This document shows positions 34,736 to 43,420 of a stretch of 64,000 nucleotides of DNA, one piece after another. Location of the stretch: positions 124,001 through 188,000 of the forward strand of contig NZ_JAUYSS010000032.1 in the NCBI RefSeq assembly GCF_030695525.1, written 5' to 3'. Position 1 is the first letter of the stretch, and each line of letters starts with the position of its first letter. The position numbers were made by a program, and so were the translations under genes. The notes under the pieces were generated by a model, which was given only the letters and a program-made list of their open reading frames with translations, was not told where the DNA came from and searched no databases. The stretch is from Daejeonella sp. Its GTDB lineage: Bacteria > Bacteroidota > Bacteroidia > Sphingobacteriales > Sphingobacteriaceae.

Positions 34736-35851
34736 ATGAAGATAGAGACCATAGCTATCCATGCAGGCAATAAAATAGATGGAAACACAGGGGCTGCTAT
34801 TCAGCCCATTACTTTATCGTCAACTTTTGAACGGGGCGACGATGGCGGATATCCCGGAGGATTCATTTATTCAAGAATAGATAATCCCAACAGAAAATCA
34901 CTCGAAAATGTAGTCGCTAAACTTGAGGGTGCTGAAGATGCTGCCGCCTTTTCATCCGGAAATGCCGCAGGTGCTGCAGTTTTTCAGGCATTAGGTGCAG
35001 GTGCACATATCATTGCTCCTGCTGATATGTACCATGGACTGCGGAATCAATTATTACAGGTTTTTGAAGGAATTATTGAAGTTAGTTTTATTGATCTGGC
35101 CAATATTAATGCGATAAATAATGCTATTAAACAAAATACCCGTCTGATTTGGGTAGAAAGCCCTTCAAATCCGCTATTAAAGATCAGTGATCTGAAAGCG
35201 ATCAGTGAACTGGCTAAAGCCAGGGGTATTCTTGTAGCATGTGATAATACTTTCAGTACTCCGGTATTCCAAAAACCACTGGATTTAGGCTGTGATTTGG
35301 TTATGCATTCATCCACTAAATATTTTGGAGGTCATAGTGATGTAATCGGAGGAGTTTTGGCTTGCAAAAAAAATGATGAACTATGGAAGAAAATTAAGAA
35401 TGTGCAGGTATTATCCGGGGCTGTCCCCTCGCCTTTTGATTGCTATTTAACAGTCAGGGGAATTAAAACGCTTCCTTATCGCATGCGCGGACATGCACAC
35501 AATGCAGCAAAGGTTGCTGCGTTTTTAGATTCCCATAATCAGGTTGAAAAAGTCTTCTATCCGGGTTTAAAAGAACATCCTGGTCATGAAATTGCGAAAA
35601 GCCAAATGAGTGATTATGGTGGAATGGTATCATTTCTGGTAAAAGGTGGTGCCGATGAAGCCAGGAAATTTGTCAACTCGGTAAAAATCTTTACACAAGC
35701 AACTAGTCTGGGAGGTGTTGAGAGTCTGATTGAGCACCGTGCATCCATTGAAGGTCCGGGTACAAAAACTCCTCAAAATCTGATTCGTATTTCTGTTGGT
35801 TTGGAGAATTCTGAGGATCTGATTCAGGATCTGGATCAGGCATTGGGATAA
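34736..35851 (+). CDS. Trans-sulfuration PLP enzyme (cystathionine gamma-synthase/lyase type)
   Basis: A 371-residue Cys/Met-metabolism PLP enzyme: AIQPITLSSTFER, GFIYSRIDNPNR, AAFSSGNAAGAAVFQ, the PLP-lysine segment HSSTKYFGGHSDVIGG and the C-terminal SLGGVESLIEHRA. It belongs to the synthase/lyase branch rather than the longer sulfhydrylase. Whether it makes cystathionine from O-acetylhomoserine or cleaves it cannot be settled by eye. It precedes, on the same strand, the SAM-riboswitch controlled met genes, separated by 500 bases with an independent promoter. Confidence 0.9.
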   Translation: MKIETIAIHAGNKIDGNTGAAIQPITLSSTFERGDDGGYPGGFIYSRIDNPNRKSLENVVAKLEGAEDAAAFSSGNAAGAAVFQALGAGAHIIAPADMYHGLRNQLLQVFEGIIEVSFIDLANINAINNAIKQNTRLIWVESPSNPLLKISDLKAISELAKARGILVACDNTFSTPVFQKPLDLGCDLVMHSSTKYFGGHSDVIGGVLACKKNDELWKKIKNVQVLSGAVPSPFDCYLTVRGIKTLPYRMRGHAHNAAKVAAFLDSHNQVEKVFYPGLKEHPGHEIAKSQMSDYGGMVSFLVKGGADEARKFVNSVKIFTQATSLGGVESLIEHRASIEGPGTKTPQNLIRISVGLENSEDLIQDLDQALG

Positions 35852-35906
35852 ACAATAAAAATAATACATTGAAAATCAATACATTACAAAAACAATAAAA
35901 ATTTAA

Positions 35907-35939
35907 TTTGGTTTAAACATATTCATACTACTATATTTG
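35907..35939 (+). promoter_or_regulatory. Promoter of the SAM-riboswitch met operon
   Basis: TTTG (35907-35910), 21 bases, then TATATTTG (35932-35939): a perfect match in both elements to the Bacteroidota consensus TTTG-N19-21-TAnnTTTG. Transcription should begin near 35945, about 45 bases before the riboswitch aptamer. Confidence 0.8.
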
Positions 35940-35990
35940 AAACAATATTTGGTAGCAATACCAATCTGTCTTCAATAAATTTACTTTATT

Positions 35991-36100
35991 GATTTATACA
36001 GAAGTGGCGAGAGATCAGGCTCTTTGACCCACTGACAACCCCCCGATCGGTTTCGGGGAAGGTGCCAATTCCTGTCCCGAAAGGGAAAAATAAATTTATA
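35991..36100 (+). promoter_or_regulatory. SAM-I (S-box) riboswitch
   Basis: Consensus blocks of the S-box aptamer are present in order: GTGGCGAGAGATCAGGCTC, GACCCACTGACAACC, a P3 hairpin (CCCCGA/TCGGGG), the core AAGGTGCCAATTCC, a P4 hairpin closed by a GAAA loop (TCCCGAAAGGGA), and P1 formed by TTTAT near 35993 and ATAAA near 36090. It senses S-adenosylmethionine and lowers expression of the downstream methionine genes when SAM is high. A short ORF with a Cys/Met-rich end begins 7 bases after P1. Confidence 0.93.
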
Positions 36101-36106
36101 TTGAAA

Positions 36107-36235
36107 ATGAAAAAAGACCAATCTGCAGTTCCTGTATTTCCGAAACCGGAACTTAAAATCCCATCTCAAGTTACTTTTTATTCTGCATCATCAAGGTATT
36201 GTTGTATGTGTATGAATTTAAATCTTTGTTGTTAA
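36107..36235 (+). CDS. Cys/Met-rich leader peptide ORF (candidate attenuator)
   Basis: An ATG at 36107 opens a 42-codon frame ending TAA at 36233-36235. The N-terminal part is MKKDQSAVPVFPKPELK; the last 13 residues are RYCCMCMNLNLCC, i.e. five Cys and two Met, the final two codons before the stop both being TGT. It lies between a SAM-I riboswitch and metY. A tail of the pathway's end-product amino acids is the hallmark of attenuation leader peptides, as with His or Trp leaders and the Cys leaders of actinobacterial sulfur operons. The hairpin at 36231-36254 overlaps the stop codon. No other function is apparent. Confidence 0.7.
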   Translation: MKKDQSAVPVFPKPELKIPSQVTFYSASSRYCCMCMNLNLCC

Positions 36236-36269
36236 ATCCTTTTCAAAGGTTAACTGCCTTATATTAAGG
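36231..36269 (+). promoter_or_regulatory. Attenuator-like segment pairs after the Cys/Met leader
   Basis: Four short segments can pair in alternative ways: 1 CCTTT (36238-36242), 2 AAAGG (36245-36249), 3 CCTTA (36257-36261) and 4 TAAGG (36265-36269). Pairs 1-2 (extended by GTTAA/TTAAC, 36231-36235/36250-36254) and 3-4 exclude pair 2-3. The 1-2 stem begins inside the last Cys codon and takes in the stop codon. Stems are only 4-5 bp and no strong U-tract follows 3-4, so transcription termination is uncertain. Confidence 0.4.
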
Positions 36270-36339
36270 TAAAACAACAATTTTAGATATTTTTAAATCT
36301 CTTTTATAATATTTTAATTTAGTTAATAATTAAACCTAA

Positions 36340-37656
<1,317 letters not shown>

Positions 37657-37682
37657 TAATAAGGTTATAAATTGATAAAAAA

Positions 37683-37717
37683 GACCTCCCCGATCTCTTA
37701 TAAAGATTGGAGAGGTC
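37683..37717 (+). promoter_or_regulatory. Intercistronic hairpin before metX
   Basis: GACCTCCCCGATCT (37683-37696) pairs with AGATTGGAGAGGTC (37704-37717) over 14 positions with one mismatch and one G-U, loop of 7. It ends 8 bases before the metX ATG and buries GGAGAGG, the only Shine-Dalgarno-like run nearby. On the minus strand it is followed by a T-run, so it could stop antisense transcription. A role in metX translation or mRNA processing is plausible. Confidence 0.6.
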
Positions 37718-37725
37718 AAAATAAT

Positions 37726-38787
37726 ATGAATAAAGAAGTTATTTATAAACACAAAAAGCCATTTCTGCTTGAAAGTGGCCAAAAGTTAAAGGATCTTGAG
37801 ATCGCTTATCACACTTTTGGTGCTTTAAATGCTAAAAAGGATAATGTGATTTGGGTTTGTCATGCTCTGACAGCAAATTCGGACGTTTTCGACTGGTGGA
37901 AAGGACTTTTTGGTGATAATTGTCTGTTTAATCCAAAGGAGCACTATATTGTTTGTGCAAATGTAATTGGCTCACATTACGGCAGCACTAGCCCTCTGAG
38001 CATTAACAGTGCAACCGGACTGCCCTATTTTCTTTCCTTCCCTGATTTTACAGTTCGTGATCTTGCAGCAGCACATAAGCTTTTGGCTGATCATCTTGGC
38101 CTGCCGAAAATTGGATTATTAATTGGGGGTTCATTGGGCGGACAGCAGGCAATGGAATGGGCTATTTTGGAGCCACAAAGAATTAAAAAACTGGTTTTAA
38201 TCGCTACAAATGCCCAGCATTCAGCCTGGGGAATTGCCTTTAATGAAAGTCAGCGGCTGGCAATTACTGCAGACCGTACTTTTTATGCACAATCTCCGGA
38301 TGGTGGTAAAACGGGACTTAAAGTAGCGCGCAGTTTTGCTTTACTGTCGTACCGGACTTATGGGACCTATGCCACGACTCAAATGGAAGTAAATCCTGAT
38401 AAGCTAAGTGATTTTAAGGCATCATCCTATCAGAACTATCAGGGCGAGAAACTGGTGAACCGTTTTAATGCCTACAGCTACTGGTATCTGACCAAGGCTA
38501 TGGACAGTCATCATGTGGGTCGTAAAAGAAAATCGGTCGAAGATGCACTAAAGTTAATTCAGGCAAAAACATTGGTTATTGGCATTAAGAACGATGTTCT
38601 TTTCCCAATAGAAGAACAACAGTTTCTGGCAAACCAAATCCCGAATGCCCGTTTTTCAGAGCTAAATTCATTCTATGGTCATGACGGATTTTTAGTAGAA
38701 ACCGAAATTTTAACACAGGAAATAGGGAATTTTTTCAGGGCTGCTGACACTGATAATAGTGTAATAAATATGCATAAAATAGCATAA
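37726..38787 (+). CDS. metX: Homoserine O-acetyltransferase
   Basis: A 353-residue alpha/beta hydrolase-fold acyltransferase that makes O-acetylhomoserine, the substrate of MetY. The nucleophile elbow GGSLGGQQAMEW, the NVIGSHYGSTSP block and the C-terminal YGHDGFLVE with the catalytic His are seen. I chose ATG 37726 (MNKEVIYKHKKPF): the frame is open upstream to 37672, but that stretch is the hairpin 37683-37717 and translates to nonsense. Operon order metY-metX-hom. Confidence 0.95.
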   Translation: MNKEVIYKHKKPFLLESGQKLKDLEIAYHTFGALNAKKDNVIWVCHALTANSDVFDWWKGLFGDNCLFNPKEHYIVCANVIGSHYGSTSPLSINSATGLPYFLSFPDFTVRDLAAAHKLLADHLGLPKIGLLIGGSLGGQQAMEWAILEPQRIKKLVLIATNAQHSAWGIAFNESQRLAITADRTFYAQSPDGGKTGLKVARSFALLSYRTYGTYATTQMEVNPDKLSDFKASSYQNYQGEKLVNRFNAYSYWYLTKAMDSHHVGRKRKSVEDALKLIQAKTLVIGIKNDVLFPIEEQQFLANQIPNARFSELNSFYGHDGFLVETEILTQEIGNFFRAADTDNSVINMHKIA

Positions 38788-38794
38788 TAAAAAT

Positions 38795-40027
38795 ATGAGT
38801 AAAAGACTGACCATTGGATTATTTGGCTTTGGCGTAGTTGGCCAGGGTTTACATGATATTATAAGTACAAAGGATCTCAATATTGAGATCAAAACAATTG
38901 CGATCAAAAATCCTGAGAAGGAACGTATTCTACCGGATCACCTATTTACTACTAATCAGGATGATATTCTGAATGATTCGGACATTAATACTGTCATAGA
39001 ATTAATAAATGATGCAGATGCAGCTTATGAAATTGTTAGCAGGGCTTTAAAAAGCGGGAAAAATGTAGTTTCCGCGAATAAGAAGATGATCGCGGAACAT
39101 CTCGAAGAGTTGGTCCATATTCAAGAAAAGTACAATGTATCGCTCTTATATGAAGGAGCAGTATGCGGAAGTATTCCAATCATTCGAAATCTGGAAGAGT
39201 ACTATGACAATGAATTACTTCATTCCATCAGCGGTATTTTTAACGGATCTTCGAATTTTATTCTTTCAAAAATTGCCAATGAAGGCCTGGAATATTCAGA
39301 GGCCTTAAAACAGGCTCAGGAACTGGGTTTTGCTGAAAAGGATCCTATTCTTGATGTAGGTGGTTATGATGCCAAGTACAAGCTTGTTATTGCAGCAGCC
39401 CATGCCTATGGAGTTTTTGTAAAGCCTGAGGAAGTATTAAATATCGGTATTCAGAATTTTTCAGCCGCAGATCTCCATTTTGCTCAGGAACATCAGTTAA
39501 AGATTAAACTTGTTCCAACAGCAAAGAAACTTGACGATAAGGAGCTTGCCTTATATGTTATACCTAAGCTTGTTCCTAAAAGTGATTTCCTTTATAATGT
39601 TGAGAATGAATACAATGCGGTATCTGTAAAGGCTGCATTCGCAGACCAGCAATTATTTTATGGAAAAGGTGCCGGAGGCCATCCAACCGGGTCTGCCGTT
39701 TTATCAGATGTTGCTGCTTTACGTTATGATTATCGCTATGAGTACAAAAAATACCATCATGATAAGAAATTAAGGCTCCAAAATGATCATATCATTCCAG
39801 TGTACATACGGTACAATAATGAAAATTTGATCAAGGATATTCATTTTGAGTTTATAGCAGAACAGCACAAAAGTATTGAACTTAATTATGTGTTAGGTGG
39901 TGTAAAAATCAGTGAATTAATTGCTAAAAAACAAGATATACTGAATGATAGTGCATTTTTAGCTCAGGCTGGTGCATTAACTGAAAAATTTGAGGAATTA
40001 AAAAGGATAAAGCTTGAAAAAGCTTAA
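38795..40027 (+). CDS. hom: Homoserine dehydrogenase
   Basis: A 410-residue enzyme reducing aspartate semialdehyde to homoserine, the branch point to Met and Thr. NAD-binding GLFGFGVVGQGL, the ANKKMIAEH, GAVCGSIPIIRNLEEYYDN and NGSSNFILSKI segments, and the catalytic-lysine region DPILDVGGYDAKYKL fit the family. A short C-terminal ACT-like region may be present. It lies 7 bases after metX, so homoserine supply is under the same SAM/leader control. Terminator at 40047-40084. Confidence 0.94.
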   Translation: MSKRLTIGLFGFGVVGQGLHDIISTKDLNIEIKTIAIKNPEKERILPDHLFTTNQDDILNDSDINTVIELINDADAAYEIVSRALKSGKNVVSANKKMIAEHLEELVHIQEKYNVSLLYEGAVCGSIPIIRNLEEYYDNELLHSISGIFNGSSNFILSKIANEGLEYSEALKQAQELGFAEKDPILDVGGYDAKYKLVIAAAHAYGVFVKPEEVLNIGIQNFSAADLHFAQEHQLKIKLVPTAKKLDDKELALYVIPKLVPKSDFLYNVENEYNAVSVKAAFADQQLFYGKGAGGHPTGSAVLSDVAALRYDYRYEYKKYHHDKKLRLQNDHIIPVYIRYNNENLIKDIHFEFIAEQHKSIELNYVLGGVKISELIAKKQDILNDSAFLAQAGALTEKFEELKRIKLEKA

Positions 40028-40046
40028 TCGATTTGGATTCAATACT

Positions 40047-40085
40047 AAAAAAAAGGTCCTTCACAATGTGAAGGACCTTTTTTTA
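40047..40085. terminator. Bidirectional intrinsic terminator between hom and the SGNH hydrolase
   Basis: GGTCCTTCA (40055-40063) pairs with TGAAGGACC (40069-40077) around CAATG, with an A-run on the left and T-run on the right, so it is a functional terminator for both convergent genes. The T-run on the right runs into the stop region of the minus-strand gene. Confidence 0.93.
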
Positions 40086-40754
40086 TTTCTTAAGATATGG
40101 TTTTATAGCCTTTTGCCAGATCAGATACCCATTCTTATTCATATGAAGCTGATCTTTCAGAAAAATATCCGGCATTGGACTTCCATCGGCCAATATCATT
40201 TTGGAGTAAACATCTATATATCCGGACCTTCTATGCTTTTTTTGAAATTTTCTGATCATTTCATTCGCCCGACGCATTTCAGGAAGATATTTTAATCTTG
40301 ACACACTAGGCTTCATCGAGATATAGATGATCTCGGTTTTAGGAAGCGCCGATCTGATCATTCCATGCAAGCGGGTAAAACGATTAAAAATAGTATCTGC
40401 AGTTGTATTTATTCCTGAGGGGAAGTCGTTTTCACCACAATAGATCAATACTTGGGCTGGTTTGTAGGGATAAATAATGTTTGGTGCATAACGAATCACA
40501 TCAGGGAGACTGGATCCACCAAATCCACGATTTATAATTTTGTGCTTAGGAAAATATTCCTGTACATCTTTCCAGTTTGTAAAAGAGGAGCTGCCAACCA
40601 AAAGTATGGCATCTTTTGGAGGAAAATTTAAGCTATCCTGCACTAAGAAAGCGTCAATTTGTGCCTTGAATGGTAATTTTTGCTGGGAAAATGCTGGAGT
40701 TCCATTCGTTAGCAATAGAACAAAGGCCAGTATATAAACTATCTGCTTTTTCAT
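40083..40754 (-). CDS. Exported SGNH/GDSL-type hydrolase
   Basis: A 223-residue protein with a Sec signal peptide (residues 1 to about 22, ILAFVLLLTNGTPAFSQ), then the esterase fold: block I AILLVGSSSFTNW with the nucleophilic Ser, block II NRGFGGSSLPDV, block III VLIYCGENDFPSG, block V DQLHMNKNGYLIW with the catalytic His. It probably deacylates a sugar or peptidoglycan/lipid in the periplasm; the substrate is unknown. Alone, on the minus strand. Confidence 0.88.
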   Translation of the reverse strand: MKKQIVYILAFVLLLTNGTPAFSQQKLPFKAQIDAFLVQDSLNFPPKDAILLVGSSSFTNWKDVQEYFPKHKIINRGFGGSSLPDVIRYAPNIIYPYKPAQVLIYCGENDFPSGINTTADTIFNRFTRLHGMIRSALPKTEIIYISMKPSVSRLKYLPEMRRANEMIRKFQKKHRRSGYIDVYSKMILADGSPMPDIFLKDQLHMNKNGYLIWQKAIKPYLKK

Positions 40755-40790
40755 GCCGCAATATATATTCTTATGAACTAAATCAAATAC

Positions 40791-42119
40791 TTATAATTCA
40801 CGATTAACATCCCATGCTTCAAGATAATCAGCGACTCTGCGAACGAATGAACCTCCGAGGGAGCCATCTACAACACGGTGATCGTATGACAGAGAAAGAA
40901 ACATCATATGCCTGATCGCAATTACATCACCAAATTCAGTTTCTATTACCGCAGGTTTCTTTTTAATAGCTCCAACTGCCAATACTGCAACCTGAGGTTG
41001 ATTGATAATTGGTGTGCCCATAATATTACCAAAACTTCCCAAATTGGTCAGAGTGAATGTCCCGCCTTGAGTTTCATCAGGCTTTAATTTTGAAAGTCGG
41101 GACCTGCTCGCCAGATCATTCACTGCCTTGGTAATACCATATAGATTTAACTGATCTGCATTCTTTATCACCGGTACAATCAGATTGCCATTGGGAAGTG
41201 CAGCAGCCATTCCAATATTAATATCACGTTTTTTGATGATCTGTGTTCCACTGACAGAAATATTGATCATGGGAAGATCTTTTATTGCTTTGGCAAGAAC
41301 TTCAATAAAGATTGGCGTAAAAGTAATCTTCTCTCCTTCACGTTTCTCAAATGAACTTTTTATGCGATCACGCCATTGTACTAGATTAGTAACATCGGCT
41401 TCAACAAAGGAAGTTACATGGGCTGAGGTCTGTTTACTCATTACCATATGATCAGCAATCAGCTTACGCATACGGTCCATTTCTATAATCTCATCCCCGG
41501 CTGAAACAACTGAAGAAGTTTTTTTCTCCTGAACCGGTTCAGGTGCAGTCGGAAGTAAAGGTACTTCCATTTCTTTTGATTCAGTTTGTCCAGTTTTGCC
41601 CGAATTTATAAAATCGATGATATCTTTCTTGGTAACACGGCCTTCAGAACCTGTTCCTTTTATTTTATCCAGGTCGGCAATACTAATACCCTCTTCTGCG
41701 GCCATGCTTTTTACCAGTGGAGAATAAAATCGGCTTGAATTACTGAAATCAACTGGTTTTATACTTTCTTCAGGATTCTGAGCCTCTAAATCCGGAATTC
41801 CATCCCTTTGAACATGCTCTTCAATTTCCATTGGTAAATCAGGAGTAAATTCCTGTTCTGATGGAGCATTTTCTGGCTGCCCTGTTTCGATGGTAGCGAT
41901 TACCGCACCTACCTGAACTACATCATCTTCCTTAAAAAAAACTTTGAGCAGTTTGCCTGATACCGGTGATGGAACTTCTGAATCTACCTTATCCGTTGCA
42001 ATTTCCAATACAGATTCATCAATATCTATCTGGTCGCCGGGCTGTTTAACCCATTTAATGATGGTAGCTTCAGCAACACTCTCACCCATTTTTGGAAGTA
42101 CTAATTCGAATAAAGCCAT
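40791..42119 (-). CDS. 2-oxoacid dehydrogenase E2 (dihydrolipoyl acyltransferase)
   Basis: A 442-residue E2 component. Lipoyl domain at residues 1-80 with the modified lysine in ATDKVDSEV (Lys44), a flexible linker, a peripheral subunit-binding domain about 130-165 (SPLVKSMAAEEGISIADLDKIKGTGSEGRVTK), and the catalytic domain ending LSLSYDHRVVDGSLGG. The family includes branched-chain and 2-oxoglutarate complexes; the start MALFELVLPKMGESV is most like branched-chain (BkdB) types, but this is not certain. E1 and E3 are not adjacent. Confidence 0.88.
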   Translation of the reverse strand: MALFELVLPKMGESVAEATIIKWVKQPGDQIDIDESVLEIATDKVDSEVPSPVSGKLLKVFFKEDDVVQVGAVIATIETGQPENAPSEQEFTPDLPMEIEEHVQRDGIPDLEAQNPEESIKPVDFSNSSRFYSPLVKSMAAEEGISIADLDKIKGTGSEGRVTKKDIIDFINSGKTGQTESKEMEVPLLPTAPEPVQEKKTSSVVSAGDEIIEMDRMRKLIADHMVMSKQTSAHVTSFVEADVTNLVQWRDRIKSSFEKREGEKITFTPIFIEVLAKAIKDLPMINISVSGTQIIKKRDINIGMAAALPNGNLIVPVIKNADQLNLYGITKAVNDLASRSRLSKLKPDETQGGTFTLTNLGSFGNIMGTPIINQPQVAVLAVGAIKKKPAVIETEFGDVIAIRHMMFLSLSYDHRVVDGSLGGSFVRRVADYLEAWDVNREL

Positions 42120-42168
42120 ATTAGCGTATTTTGGAGAATTGGTTATTAAAATGCAAAATTAAACTTTT

Positions 42169-43419
42169 TCAACAAACCTGTTCCTGGTTCATTAATTTAT
42201 ATAGCATTATAAGGGCTGTAGTTGCTGATCGTTCAATATTCTGGATTCTTTTATTGCCAAAATTGTACTTTCTTGATATAGTCTTTGATCTACCAGTAAT
42301 GGCGATCCAAATTGTTCCCACAGGTTTTTCTTCAGTTCCTCCATCCGGGCCGGCAATACCACTGACTGCAATTGAATAATCAGAATGAAAGGCTGAATGT
42401 GCCCCCTTGGCCATTTCTTTTACAGTTTCCTCGCTTACGGCACCATAATTCCTAAGAGTCTCTTCCAAAACCCCCAACATGCTAATTTTTAGTTCATTGG
42501 AATAGGTAACAGCAGCACCTAGAAATACTTTACTGCTGCCTGGGTGTTGTGTTAATTGATGGGAAATGTAACCACCGGTACAGCTTTCTGCAACTGATAA
42601 GGTCAGCTTTCTGGACTCCATATAATCCATAACTACTTTTTCTATCGGGGTATCCTTTTCTGCCATTACAAATTCAGATACCAAATCAGTAATTCTTTTT
42701 ACATAAACGCTGATTTCATTTTTTAAAAGTTCTTCATTCTGTCCATTACCACTTAAACGAATACGAACAGTTCCCAGCTTGGGCAGATAAGCCAGCTTTA
42801 TATGTGCCGGAAGTGAGTCTTCAACAGATGCAATCTTTTCTGCAAGGATTGATTCACCTATTCCAGCCGTCAGAATGGTATGATGTACAATTACGGGCAA
42901 TTTGAATGTCTTTTTGATTTTTGGAATGACTAGTTCTTCCATCATATACATCATTTCAAAAGGAACCCCGGGCATTGAAACAAATATCCTATCCTCATGC
43001 TCGATCCACATACCGGGAGCTGTCCCGTTTAAATTGAGTAAGGTAATGCAGTTTTCCAGGACTTCTGCCTGCTTAATATTGCTTTCAAGTAAAGGGGCTT
43101 TATATTTTGAGAAGATTCGCCTTACGTTTTCTAATGCATCCTGATCCAATCGAAATCCGGTATTAAAATATTCAGCAAGGGTTTTCTTAGTGATATCATC
43201 TTTGGTAGGTCCCAGACCCCCGGTGATCAGAATAAGGTCTGCCCTGCCTTTTGATTCATTTAATGCCTCGAGAATATGCTGACGGTCGTCTGAGACTGAT
43301 GAGATCTGTTTAACCTTTATTCCTGCCAGATTAAGTTTTTGTGCCATCCAGGCAGAGTTTGTATCCACTATCTGCCCGATCAGAATCTCATCACCAATAG
43401 TTATAATTTCTGCTCTCAT
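42169..43419 (-). CDS. cinA: CinA family protein (nicotinamide mononucleotide deamidase)
   Basis: A 416-residue protein: residues about 1-170 MoCF/CinA N-terminal (AEIITIGDEILIGQIVDTNSAWMA, LITGGLGPTKDDITK) and about 255-416 the NMN-deamidase domain (LTLSVAESCTGGYISHQLTQHPGSS, YSIAVSGIAGPDGGTEEKPVGTI). I start at ATG 43419 rather than 43440 because it gives the usual MRAEIITIG end and lies one base after the lptD stop. It shares the minus-strand unit with lptD. Confidence 0.94.
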   Translation of the reverse strand: MRAEIITIGDEILIGQIVDTNSAWMAQKLNLAGIKVKQISSVSDDRQHILEALNESKGRADLILITGGLGPTKDDITKKTLAEYFNTGFRLDQDALENVRRIFSKYKAPLLESNIKQAEVLENCITLLNLNGTAPGMWIEHEDRIFVSMPGVPFEMMYMMEELVIPKIKKTFKLPVIVHHTILTAGIGESILAEKIASVEDSLPAHIKLAYLPKLGTVRIRLSGNGQNEELLKNEISVYVKRITDLVSEFVMAEKDTPIEKVVMDYMESRKLTLSVAESCTGGYISHQLTQHPGSSKVFLGAAVTYSNELKISMLGVLEETLRNYGAVSEETVKEMAKGAHSAFHSDYSIAVSGIAGPDGGTEEKPVGTIWIAITGRSKTISRKYNFGNKRIQNIERSATTALIMLYKLMNQEQVC

Positions 43420-43420
43420 A

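Noticed and set aside
37672-37725. Longer metX start at TTG 37672
   Set aside because: The extension is the translated hairpin and has no similarity to the MetX N-terminus; ATG 37726 is better.
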